A stretch of DNA of 22,300 nt from an uncultured Bacilli bacterium (GTDB lineage: Bacteria; Bacillota_I; Bacilli_A; RF39; UBA660): assembly GCA_910576985.1 (NCBI GenBank), contig CAJTLA010000021.1, positions 1-22,300 on the forward strand, written 5' to 3'. A program made the translations under genes and the position numbers. Under the pieces are notes generated by a model. That model worked only from the letters and a program-made list of their open reading frames with translations, ran no database searches and had not been told where the DNA came from. This document shows, piece after piece, positions 7,759 to 14,321 of the stretch; the stretch's first letter is position 1, and every line of letters begins with the position of its first letter.

Positions 7759-8577
7759 TTAGGCTATTGCTAAGTTAGTAATATAGTTATTATATTTTTG
7801 ATTGGGAGTAATGTACCCCAATGTACTGTGGATACGTTTATTGTTGTACCAACTCTCTATAAATTCAAATATAACCAACTTAGCTTCTTTAAATGTTTGA
7901 TACGTATTCACATTTACTTCTTCTTTCTTTAATATGGCATTGAAGCTTTCCATACTTGCATTATCATATGGGTATCCCTTTTTGCTATAAGAATGCTTGA
8001 TTGAAAGTGTGGATAATAATTGTTCATAATTATTTGATGTATACTGACTCCCACAATCTGAATGGAAGATTCCTCCTTTTTCTAATCCACGATTCACTAA
8101 AGCTTTATTAAATGCCTCAATTACTAACTCATCTGTCATATTAAGACTATAACTCCATCCAACCACTTTCAAATCAAACAAATCCATTACTATCGCTAAA
8201 TATGTCCATCCAGTTTCTGTCGTATAAATATAAGTAATATCCCCAACCCATTTTTGTCCTGGCTTAGAAGCGAAAAAGTTTTGTTCCAGTAGGTTAGGAT
8301 ATTCCTTAGTTTCATCTGTTTTTGACTTACCTGAATGATTAAATTTTTTAACTGTTATGCTTCTAAGTCCTAATAATTTCATTCTTCTACCAACTCTCTT
8401 TTGACTCACTGTAATTCCCTGTTCATTTAATACTTTTGTTATCTTTGGAGAACCATACCTCTTTTTTGATTCATAAAATATGCTTTTAATTTGTTCATCT
8501 AATTGTTGATTCGCTACTGTATAACTATTTGTTATATGATTACAGTGATAGTAATACACAGAGTGATGAATATTCAA
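7759..8577 (-). CDS. IS3-family transposase OrfB (DDE integrase core)
   Basis: 272 residues from the ATG at 8577. An HTH_21-like region at about 25-75 includes KRYGSPKITKVLNEQG. The rve catalytic core shows the first D in WVGDITYIYT, the second D in FHSDCGSQYTS, and the E in NASMESFNAILKKEE, then the usual YNNKRIHSTLGYITPNQ C-terminal segment, so it looks catalytically complete. The same frame stays open upstream to about 8660 (KEVKDKVKFINENKEKYDVR), as expected for an OrfAB product made by -1 frameshifting. It is likely translated mostly as a fusion with OrfA; see the OrfA entry for the problem at the junction. Confidence 0.9.
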   Translation of the reverse strand: MNIHHSVYYYHCNHITNSYTVANQQLDEQIKSIFYESKKRYGSPKITKVLNEQGITVSQKRVGRRMKLLGLRSITVKKFNHSGKSKTDETKEYPNLLEQNFFASKPGQKWVGDITYIYTTETGWTYLAIVMDLFDLKVVGWSYSLNMTDELVIEAFNKALVNRGLEKGGIFHSDCGSQYTSNNYEQLLSTLSIKHSYSKKGYPYDNASMESFNAILKKEEVNVNTYQTFKEAKLVIFEFIESWYNNKRIHSTLGYITPNQKYNNYITNLAIA

Positions 8578-8635
8578 ACATTTACATAATATTCTAACAT
8601 CATATTTCTCTTTGTTCTCATTTATAAATTTGACT

Positions 8636-8914
8636 TTATCTTTTACTTCTTTGAGAATATGGCAACTGCTTTTTTAGGATTTCATTCTCCAATTCAACTT
8701 CATGCAGTTTCTTTTTTAATTTGATGATTTCATCATTATTAGTTACTTCACCTGTTGAAGTAACAATTGTATCATACTTCTTAATCCAATTATCTATATT
8801 TGTATAATATATGCCATATTCTCTTGTTAAATCGGATTTTCTTTTTCCAGATTCATATAAACTCACTATTGTTTTTTTGAAATCTTCATCATAACTTTTA
8901 TGTTCCTGTTTCAT
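8636..8914 (-). CDS. IS3-family transposase OrfA, probably frameshifted near its end
   Basis: 92 residues from ATG 8914, preceded by AGGAGG at good spacing; the GTG two codons earlier is too close. An HTH DNA-binding region (about 10-55, SYDEDFKKTIVSLYESGKRK) is followed by a leucine zipper ending in ENEILKK. After ENEILKK the frame reads QLPYSQRSKR. The neighbouring frame would give AVAIFSKK, which matches the usual ILKKA(V/T/M)AIF ending of such OrfA proteins. That frame then overlaps the OrfB frame by the normal -1 step. The present A6 tract therefore looks one A short of an ancestral A7. Alternatively, A6G itself is the slippery site. Confidence 0.85.
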   Translation of the reverse strand: MKQEHKSYDEDFKKTIVSLYESGKRKSDLTREYGIYYTNIDNWIKKYDTIVTSTGEVTNNDEIIKLKKKLHEVELENEILKKQLPYSQRSKR

Positions 8915-8972
8915 AGACACTTCCTCCTTCTTGGTATTTCTAGTATACCATTACTAAAGTTTTTCGTGTCTA

Positions 8973-9084
8973 TATATCTATACTAGCACCAATGGTATAA
9001 TTGGCAGTCCCTATTTTGAGGGGAATGTTTCTAAAGATTTTCTATTATTAGTACCAAAAAAAGAAATAGTAAAAGCAAATTGAA
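8973..9084 (+). pseudogene. 3' remnant of an unidentified gene
   Basis: Directly after the IS a plus-strand frame stays open for about 34 codons and ends with a TGA at 9084. It includes STNGIIGSPYFEGNVSKDF and LLLVPKKEIVKAN and lacks any start. It seems to be the C-terminal end of a gene whose body was removed by the IS-associated deletion. It is not in line with the recombinase end and I do not recognise the family. Confidence 0.45.
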
Positions 9085-9101
9085 AGCGAAAGGAGTTATC
9101 A

Positions 9102-9344
9102 ATGAAACAATTAACAAAAGAAAATATTTTAAAGAATCAAGTAGATACTATAGAACAATTTAAAGTTCTCAATTACCTAAAAAATCAATTATCTATTGGC
9201 GAGTTTACTGTAATTTTAATTGATAGATTTACTATTAAAGTTATAGATAAAAACAAAGAACAAGGATATTTTAAATACAATACTAAAACAAAATCAGTAG
9301 ATTTTTACGAAGAAAATATTAAGAATAAAGAAATGGAGAGATAA
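9102..9344 (+). CDS. Small hypothetical protein upstream of tnpV
   Basis: 80 residues, ATG 9102 preceded by AAAGGAG at 9090-9096. Sequence MKQLTKENILKNQVDTIEQF..., lysine-rich, no recognised domain. The stop codon is 3 nt before the tnpV start, so the two are co-transcribed and probably coupled. The position suggests an accessory gene of the mobile element. Confidence 0.6.
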   Translation: MKQLTKENILKNQVDTIEQFKVLNYLKNQLSIGEFTVILIDRFTIKVIDKNKEQGYFKYNTKTKSVDFYEENIKNKEMER

Positions 9345-9347
9345 AAA

Positions 9348-9711
9348 ATGAAATTAGATTATACAAAATTTGGTGATTATTTATTACCAAAATTAACAAT
9401 AGAAAAACAAAACAATGAAAAAATTAACAAGTATGGTTATTTAAGATTACATTATCTGAAAGAAAATAATAAGCCACTTTATACAACTCTTTTAATGAAA
9501 AACGAACTAACAAATCATCTTGTTTCAGTTAGTGTTGAAGCAGAAAATAGACTAAATATTTTAATGGAGCAATACAAAAATTCTGATAAATTACTGTCTG
9601 AAAAAAAGTAAAATGGATAACCAACTTGAATGGGTAAAACTAATGAATAATTATAAAAATATGGCAGAAGAAGTTATATTAAGGGAACTAATTTATACTG
9701 AAAACGTGTGA
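9348..9711 (+). pseudogene. tnpV: TnpV transposon-encoded protein, split by a +1 frameshift
   Basis: The first frame (9348-9611, 87 residues) begins MKLDYTKFGDYLLPKLT and matches the N-terminal part of TnpV, a small protein of unknown function carried by many Clostridia mobilizable transposons. It stops after SDKLLSEKK. The next frame continues from 9613 as MDNQLEWVKLMNN...AEEVILRELIYTENV, which matches the conserved TnpV C-terminus (..MEWVRRMNNIR..AEEIVLSELIY). Removing one A from the A7 tract at 9601-9607 joins the two into about 120 residues, the usual family length. The break is therefore a single-base insertion in a homopolymer: real decay, slippage or a sequencing error. Confidence 0.75.
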
Positions 9712-9817
9712 GGACAAATTAAGATTTATGTCCTAGCCAGCACTGAAAACCTACTCCCACACATTTTCGATTATGGGAACTCCCATACCCTCAAAATTAG
9801 AAAGGAAATTTTAAAAA
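9711..9817 (+). other. oriT-like region upstream of the mobC-like gene
   Basis: A 107-bp non-coding stretch with two inverted repeats: AGGACA (9711-9716) with TGTCCT (9729-9734), and TATGGGA (9772-9778) with TCCCATA (9781-9787), a 2-nt loop. Between them is CTACTCCCACACATTTTCG. Short inverted repeats just upstream of a mobC gene are the usual arrangement of transfer origins in mobilizable elements of Bacillota. The assignment is inferred; no nic consensus was matched and no relaxase gene is present. Confidence 0.4.
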
Positions 9818-10123
9818 ATGAGAACAAGAAATATTAAAATCAATGTTTTTCTAAATGAAACTGAAAAGAAAATGCTTGAAGAAAAATCTTCTAAAATGAA
9901 ATTATCTCAATCTGATTTTATTAGAAAATTGATTGATGATTTTAAAATAAATTCTTTATCCAATAGCGACATCAATTACATTGCTGAAAGTTTAGAGGAG
10001 AGCATAAATGAATTACTGAAACTCAAAAAAAGACTTCATAATTTTGGCTATTTTGAGGATGAAGAATTTTTGAAAAATAAAATGTTTGATTTTGACTTTT
10101 GGATAAACAAACTGAAAAAATAA
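9818..10123 (+). CDS. MobC-like ribbon-helix-helix mobilization protein
   Basis: 101 residues. The first 45 residues (RTRNIKINVFLNETEKKMLE and LSQSDFIRKLI) have the pattern of MobC-type relaxosome accessory proteins and other ribbon-helix-helix DNA-binding proteins. The C-terminal part (INELLKLKKRLHNFGYF) fits the MobC helix region. It would bind near oriT and help a relaxase open the DNA. The relaxase gene that normally follows is missing: a terminator comes directly after and the next genes are on the other strand. The start ATG 9818 has AAAGG 12 nt upstream, a weak site. It could also be a plain RHH regulator. Confidence 0.55.
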   Translation: MRTRNIKINVFLNETEKKMLEEKSSKMKLSQSDFIRKLIDDFKINSLSNSDINYIAESLEESINELLKLKKRLHNFGYFEDEEFLKNKMFDFDFWINKLKK

Positions 10124-10131
10124 AATTTTGA

Positions 10132-10169
10132 AAAGGCAATACCCGTTTGAGCATTGCCTTTATTTTTTT
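10132..10169. terminator. Bidirectional terminator between mobC-like gene and peptidase E
   Basis: AAAGGCAAT (10132-10140) pairs with ATTGCCTTT (10153-10161). A T-rich tract follows on the plus strand, and an A tract before the stem gives T residues on the minus strand. It serves the convergent genes on both sides. Confidence 0.8.
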
Positions 10170-10170
10170 A

Positions 10171-10719
10171 TTATTCAAAAATTATATTTTCACTTCCATT
10201 TATAAATATTGCTTGATTATCAGTTAAAAGTATATCATTGCTAGTCGTAATAATTCCGTTTTCTGTTCCACTCTCACAATGAACATCTAAATTATTTTTA
10301 ATTAGGCAAGGACCATTTTGATAATTTCCACTTGCTGCTACACTTCCAGCACTAACGCCAATATAAATTCCACCATTTTCAATATACTTATCAAGAAGAG
10401 GTTTAAAATCTATTTCATTAATTCTATCTACTAAATATTTTGTACTACCACCACAAACATATATTGCATTATATTTATTTATTTCATTTTGAGTTAATAA
10501 CTTATGCATATCATAAATAGTTATATTTTCATCTGGAATATTACAATTAGTTAAATCATCTAAACATTTTGACAAAATCCTAACTGCATCTGGATCATTT
10601 GCTGCTGTTATAATAAATAAAATCTTTGCCTCTGCTACATCACAATTTAATAATTCCAAAAATTTATTTTTAATATTGTCATTTTCAAATCCTGTACTTG
10701 TTAAAAGTATCTTTTTCAT
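10171..10719 (-). CDS. Peptidase E-like protein (S51 family)
   Basis: 182 residues related to aspartyl dipeptidase E and the class I glutamine amidotransferase fold. The N-terminal MKKILLTSTGF is followed by YVCGGSTKYLVD (about 88-99), the nucleophile elbow GVSAGS with the catalytic serine, the segment LDVHCESGTENG supplying a histidine, and LTDNQAIFI near the C-terminus. The length is at the short end of the family (usually about 200-230), but all expected blocks are visible. The ATG overlaps the TGA of the upstream kinase gene (ATGA), so translation is probably coupled. It appears to be cargo of the mobile region; the substrate is unknown. Confidence 0.85.
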   Translation of the reverse strand: MKKILLTSTGFENDNIKNKFLELLNCDVAEAKILFIITAANDPDAVRILSKCLDDLTNCNIPDENITIYDMHKLLTQNEINKYNAIYVCGGSTKYLVDRINEIDFKPLLDKYIENGGIYIGVSAGSVAASGNYQNGPCLIKNNLDVHCESGTENGIITTSNDILLTDNQAIFINGSENIIFE

Positions 10720-11183
10720 AGTGTAACCTTCTTTCTATTATCCATTACTTCTAAAGTTATTGTATCTATTCCAGAGTTTCTTATTTCACTTTCTATTTTC
10801 ATTTGCATACCTTTCGCATTCCCAAAGTCAGCATTTCTAAGTTTAGTTCTCTCTAAAAGTAATTCATCATTTATATGTAAATAAACGATTAAATCACACT
10901 CAAGTAAAACTGTTCCAAACATTGGAATTCCCGGTTTTATAGATAACTTATTCCTTACAAGTTCATTCATTTTATCTCCAATTTATTCAGTCCAAGGAGA
11001 ATTACAAACATAATCGGTTTCTTCTTTTGTTAATAATGGAAATATTTCTTCATCCATATCTAAACCAATATTTGCTTCATTTATTAATGTTGATTTTCCA
11101 GTACAGGTTGTCCCTAAAACACAAATTCTTTTATCGCTATTTTCATTAAATATCGTTACTAAATTATCAATACTTGCTTCCAT
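10716..11183 (-). pseudogene. P-loop nucleotide kinase-like protein with an in-frame TAA
   Basis: A single reading frame of 155 sense codons interrupted by one TAA at 10983-10985. The upstream half starts at ATG 11183 (SD GGAGGA about 8 nt upstream) and holds the Walker A GTTCTGKST (about 23-31). The downstream half carries LLECDLIVYLHINDELLLER, LRNADFG and NAKGMQMKIESEIRNSG, typical of the core strand, LID-like Arg segment and C-terminal part of small kinases. The joint reads SPWTE-stop-IGDK-MNELV, so a GAA to TAA change is the simplest explanation. The downstream half has its own in-frame ATG (10970) with GGAG nearby, so it might be made separately. It sits 55 nt after yhcG and overlaps peptidase E by 4 nt. 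Confidence 0.75.
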
Positions 11184-11238
11184 ATTGTTCTTCCTCCGAT
11201 AATTCTTTTCATTTATGGCAAATTCGTCATAATTAAAT

Positions 11239-12264
11239 TTATTCATTTAACTCAAAATTTTTCTTTTCTTCTTCCACCGCTTCTATTAATTCTTGTTCCG
11301 TAGGTAAATGTAATTTATAACTAGAAGAAAAAATATTTTTATTGTCTTCTGGTAGAGTATATTTTACAACAGTCTTGTTTTTTAACGTTGATAATAAAAT
11401 GCCAACAGTTGGATTTTCATCACTGTTTTTTATTTCTCTATCATAGTAATTAACATACATTTGCATCTGCCCAATATCTTGGTGACTTACTTTACCAATT
11501 TTTAAGTCAATTATAACAAAGCACTTTAAGAGTCTGTTATAAAAAACTAAATCCGGATAAAAATGATCCTCTTCTAATGTTAATCTTACTTGAGAGCCTA
11601 CAAACATAAAACCTTTTCCTAACTCTAATAAAAATTCCTTTAAATGTTCTAATATATTCTTTTCTAAATCTGTTTCTAAATAGTCTGTTTTCTCTTTGAT
11701 ATCAAGAAATTCTAAGACAAAAGGGTCTTTTACTAAATCTTTACTTGACTCTAAAATTTGACCTTTTTCAGCAAGTTCTAATATTTTTTCTTTATTAGCA
11801 GATAAGGTTAATCTCTCATATAACAAAGATCCTATTTGCCTTTGAAGTTCTCTAACACTCCATCTAGTATTTATACATTCATTGAAGTAAAAATTCCTTT
11901 TATTATCTTCTTCTATTTTTATTAATTCCAAATAATGCGACCAACTCAATTTGGAAGACACTGTCTGCCAAATTGGATATATTAAATAGAATTTTCTCAT
12001 AGTTCGCAGATTTCTTGAAGAAAAACCTTTCCCAAATTCATCAGTTAATTTTTCTGATAATCTATCAAGAACTGCATCACCATAATTTGCTCTTTCATCA
12101 CCTTGTTGAATTTCCATAATCGCCTTGCCAATATTCCAATATAAACTAAGCATTTCAGTATTTACAGCACTATACACTTTATTTCTACTACTGATTACTA
12201 GTTCTTTAATATTATCAAATATACTATTGATTTCATTATCGTTTTTAATTAATTCATTGTCCAT
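11239..12264 (-). CDS. YhcG/DUF1016-family PD-(D/E)XK nuclease-domain protein
   Basis: 341 residues. The N-terminal DUF1016 region (about 12-160) includes LYWNIGKAI, FSSRNLRTMRKFYLIYP and WSVRELQRQIGSLLYER. The C-terminal PD-(D/E)XK domain shows FYPDLVFYN (P237, D238) and IIDLKIGK (D253, K255), followed by GQMQMYVNYYD. The family is widespread in bacteria, often as cargo of mobile elements or next to restriction systems; its function is not settled. ATG 12264 has GGAGG about 8 nt upstream. It heads an operon with the kinase and peptidase E genes. A fragment of a second copy lies at 13785-13945 in opposite orientation. Confidence 0.92.
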   Translation of the reverse strand: MDNELIKNDNEINSIFDNIKELVISSRNKVYSAVNTEMLSLYWNIGKAIMEIQQGDERANYGDAVLDRLSEKLTDEFGKGFSSRNLRTMRKFYLIYPIWQTVSSKLSWSHYLELIKIEEDNKRNFYFNECINTRWSVRELQRQIGSLLYERLTLSANKEKILELAEKGQILESSKDLVKDPFVLEFLDIKEKTDYLETDLEKNILEHLKEFLLELGKGFMFVGSQVRLTLEEDHFYPDLVFYNRLLKCFVIIDLKIGKVSHQDIGQMQMYVNYYDREIKNSDENPTVGILLSTLKNKTVVKYTLPEDNKNIFSSSYKLHLPTEQELIEAVEEEKKNFELNE

Positions 12265-12290
12265 TAATTGCCTCCAGTCTTTAATTTAAT

Positions 12291-12317
12291 CATAAGATTT
12301 CTTATGTCTAAATTATA
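12291..12317 (-). promoter_or_regulatory. Promoter and palindromic operator of the yhcG operon
   Basis: A minus-strand TATAAT (12312-12317) lies about 48 nt upstream of the yhcG ATG; the -35 is weak (TAGCAA at 17-bp spacing). Directly downstream, over the expected start point, is the perfect 7-bp inverted repeat CATAAGA-TT-TCTTATG (12291-12306). That is a good place for a repressor to bind. No regulator gene is evident nearby. Confidence 0.5.
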
Positions 12318-12507
12318 CTATATATGGCAAAAATTTGCTATACTACCATTGAAATTTAATAAAGATTCATATATAATATTTATAGAAAGAAAACAAAGTT
12401 CGTAACTTGTATGTGATTTTACGCACACCTTTGTGCGAGAATCTAGTAAAAGTTCGTAATACTGAGGTTATGAACTTTTTTCTTTGCAAAGATGGTGAGC
12501 ATATAAA

Positions 12508-12729
12508 ATGAATGTGTCCATAGAACTTTTAGAATTTCCTTTGTGTGTGAAAAATAAGATATTAAGAATTAAAAATATTGCCAAACTAAACATAGAATAT
12601 ATTTCAGACAAAAATATTGTCTTTGATAACTCTAATTTAGGATTAAAAGAACTGGAAAAAGAAAATAAACAGCTTCGAATGGAAAATGATATTTTGAATC
12701 TTGCAGCGCTGATAATGGGACGAAAATAA
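12508..12729 (+). CDS. IS3-family OrfA remnant (leucine-zipper part)
   Basis: 73 residues. Only the C-terminal part is typical of OrfA: LKELEKENKQLRMENDIL forms the leucine zipper and ends LAALIMGRK. The N-terminal half (MNVSIELLEFPLCVK...) shows no helix-turn-helix, and the protein is shorter than the usual 90-100 residues, so the DNA-binding part has probably been lost. The OrfB frame, one base back, is open from 12690 and overlaps this end, as expected for a programmed -1 shift. Confidence 0.6.
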   Translation: MNVSIELLEFPLCVKNKILRIKNIAKLNIEYISDKNIVFDNSNLGLKELEKENKQLRMENDILNLAALIMGRK

Positions 12730-12770
12730 GAATTATATTAGCCAATCGTGACAAGTATAGTATCAGTGCA

Positions 12771-13556
12771 ATGTGTAAAGCTCTAACAGTGTCCAGAGCT
12801 CTTGTCTACTATCAAAGAAAAAATAAGAGGAAAGATAAACATTTGGAAGAAAAAATCATTCAAATTTTTAAAGAAAGCAGAAATAATTATGGTTCTAGAA
12901 AAATTAAAGTAGAACTTGCTAAAATGGGATATCAGGTTTCACTTAAAAAGATAAGAACAATTATGAAACTACATGGTTTAGTAAGCAACTATACAATAAA
13001 GCAATTTAAAGTTCATAAAACAAAATGTAATGAAGAAGATAAACCAAATATATTAAATAGAGAGTTTAACCGTGAAAAAAGATTAGAGGTAATAGTAAGT
13101 GATTTAACATATGTAAATGTAGATGGTAAATGGAACTATATATGTTTAATATTAGATTTATGGAGTAGAGAAATCATAGGATATGCAGCAGGAAAACATA
13201 AAACAGCTGAACTCGTATATCAAGCAATATGTAAGATACCATATACTCTCAATCAAATAGAAGCATTTCATACAGATAGAGGAAATGAATGTAAAAATAA
13301 GTTGATAGATGAAACAATTAATACATTTGGAATTAAGAGGTCATTATCAAAAAAGGGCTGTCCATATGATAATACAGTAGCAGAGGCAACCTATAAAATA
13401 ATAAAAACAGAATTTGCTTTTAATCGTCGATTTGAAAATTTTGAGGAATTAGAACGAGAGTTATTTGACTATGTAAATTGGTATAACAATATTCGAATAC
13501 ATGGTTCATCAGATTACAGGACCCCAGTTCAGTATCGTCTACAGTTGTCCTTATAA
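12771..13556 (+). CDS. IS3-family transposase OrfB
   Basis: 261 residues from ATG 12771, though the frame is open from 12690 (…DNGTKIRIILANRDKYSIS). An HTH_21-like region includes RNNYGSRKIKVELAKMGYQV. The DDE core is complete: D in VIVSDLTYVNVDGKW, D in AFHTDRGNE and E in DNTVAEATYKIIKTEF, followed by YNNIRIHGSSDYRTPVQY. It belongs to a different IS3 subgroup from the element at 7730-8972, judged by sequence. With a degenerate OrfA it is unlikely to mobilize the element on its own. Confidence 0.9.
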   Translation: MCKALTVSRALVYYQRKNKRKDKHLEEKIIQIFKESRNNYGSRKIKVELAKMGYQVSLKKIRTIMKLHGLVSNYTIKQFKVHKTKCNEEDKPNILNREFNREKRLEVIVSDLTYVNVDGKWNYICLILDLWSREIIGYAAGKHKTAELVYQAICKIPYTLNQIEAFHTDRGNECKNKLIDETINTFGIKRSLSKKGCPYDNTVAEATYKIIKTEFAFNRRFENFEELERELFDYVNWYNNIRIHGSSDYRTPVQYRLQLSL

Positions 13557-13584
13557 AAACTATCTAAAAAAGGGGTGACAATCC

Positions 13585-13785
13585 ATTTATAGAAAGAGGA
13601 CAAAGTTCATAACTTAATATTATGGACTTTTTCTTTGTAAAAGTGATGAATATATAAAAATGAGATATTAAGAATATTATCAAACTAGATAAAAAATATA
13701 TTTCAGGAAAGAATATTTGTTTTTTATTCTTCTAATTTAGAACTCATGAAACTATCAAGAAAATTACGAAAAATTTTAAGTTTAA
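13585..13785 (+). repeat. Partial, diverged tandem copy of the IS3 element 5' end
   Basis: ATTTATAGAAAGA and ACAAAGTTC(A/G)TAACTT, the TTATG(G)ACTTTTTCTTTG hairpin arm, GATATTAAGAAT, ATCAAACTAGA and ATATATTTCAGG match 12378-12660 in the same order. Relative to that copy, about 40 bp (first hairpin) and about 45 bp (start of orfA) are missing. The reading frame is destroyed. It ends where the YhcG fragment begins. Confidence 0.7.
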
Positions 13786-13945
13786 TATTATTGAGCATAT
13801 GTAAACTTTATATTATCTATCCGAAATTCCAGACAGTGTCTAAAAAATTAAGTTGATCACATTATTCTAAATTACTAAGTATTGAACATATTAAAGAAAA
13901 ATTTTTTTTATGCAAAAGAATGAAAAAACTTACCAATTGGTAAGT
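13785..13945 (+). pseudogene. Fragment of a second YhcG/DUF1016 gene
   Basis: One plus-strand frame reads KLYIIYPKFQTVSKKLS, then TGA, then SHYSKLLSIEHIKEKFF. This lines up with KFYLIYPIWQTVSSKLSWSHYLELIKIEEDNKRNFY (split here: KFYLIYPIWQ, TVSSKLSW, SHYLELIKIE) of the intact gene at 11239-12264, residues about 91-126. The TGA stands where tryptophan (TGG) is expected. Similarity fades by about 13900-13945. Both ends are missing, so this is a dead fragment, oriented opposite to the intact gene across the IS. Confidence 0.75.
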
Positions 13946-13947
13946 TA
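13926..13947 (-). terminator. Terminator of the zinc-ribbon gene
   Basis: AACTTACCAATTGGTAAGTT (13928-13947 region) is a perfect 20-bp palindrome. On the minus strand it is followed by a T run (A tract at 13922-13927 on plus). It overlaps the stop codon of the small gene. Confidence 0.75.
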
Positions 13948-14121
13948 CATTTCATTTGATTGAAAATTTCTTTTTTCTGATTTTCTTTTATCGCGACAAT
14001 TTTTGCATCTTTTTGGTTCATTAGTAAATCCTTTTTCTTCGTAAAACTCTTGTTCTCTTACAGTAAAAGTAAACTCTTCACCACAATCTTGGCAAACGAT
14101 AATTTTATCTTGCTTTTCCAT
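13945..14121 (-). CDS. Small zinc-ribbon domain protein, 58 residues
   Basis: A short gene missed by length cut-offs. ATG 14121 follows AAGGAGGG by 7 nt. The product has the probable zinc-ribbon pattern of small bacterial proteins: C10-x2-C13 in IVCQDCGEEFTFT, then REQEFYEEKGFTNEPKRC and C39-x2-C42 in RCKNCRDKRK, ending in a basic tail. Members bind one zinc by four cysteines; a role in nucleic-acid binding is often assumed but not established. It has its own promoter (14210-14238) and terminator, and is divergent from the ddl gene. Confidence 0.9.
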   Translation of the reverse strand: MEKQDKIIVCQDCGEEFTFTVREQEFYEEKGFTNEPKRCKNCRDKRKSEKRNFQSNEM

Positions 14122-14209
14122 TCTGTACCCTCCTTTTCGATTTGATTTAATACTTATTTAGGACCCCAAATCATTGGAAAGTGACAGAAATAATTTTTAA
14201 ACCAATCAT

Positions 14210-14238
14210 AATATAACACAAATTTCTAAAATTCACAA
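14210..14238 (-). promoter_or_regulatory. Promoter of the zinc-ribbon gene
   Basis: Minus-strand TTGTGA (14233-14238) and TATATT (14210-14215) are separated by 17 bp, with TG one base before the -10 (extended -10). The leader to the ATG is about 80 nt. Confidence 0.65.
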
Positions 14239-14321
14239 CAAATTTCATTACATTCTATGCATTTTTGATTGTATTTAGAACCAAATAGGTATAGGCACAT
14301 ATAATAATTTAGAGGTGAATC

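Larger units (their letters stand above)
7730..8972 (-). mobile_element. IS3-family insertion sequence with terminal inverted repeats
   Basis: The ends match as inverted repeats over 25 bp with two mismatches: 7730-7754 reads TAGACACGAAAA(T)CTTTAGTAA and the complement of 8948-8972 reads TAGACACGAAAA(A)CTTTAGTAA. Two overlapping-style reading frames on the minus strand encode OrfA and a complete DDE OrfB. No matching target duplication is visible (TTT on the left, TAT on the right), and different gene fragments lie on the two sides. This suggests a deletion adjacent to the element after insertion. Confidence 0.9.
12378..13584 (+). mobile_element. Second IS3-family element, 5' part degenerate
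   Basis: It contains a degenerate orfA and a complete orfB. The left part begins ATTTATAGAAAGA at 12378, and the same start recurs at 13585 just after the element, so the unit looks tandemly repeated. Upstream of orfA are two hairpins, CGCACA/TGTGCG (about 12432-12447) and a 12-bp stem AAAAGTTCGTAA/TTATGAACTTTT with T residues after it (about 12448-12484). The latter probably blocks transcription entering from outside. No clear terminal inverted repeats were found; boundaries are approximate. Confidence 0.65.

Noticed and set aside
13850..13857. TGA in place of TGG in the YhcG fragment as a sign that TGA encodes tryptophan
   Set aside because: Other genes here end with TGA (tnpV, cotJC, kinase) and use TGG for tryptophan; the fragment is simply a pseudogene.
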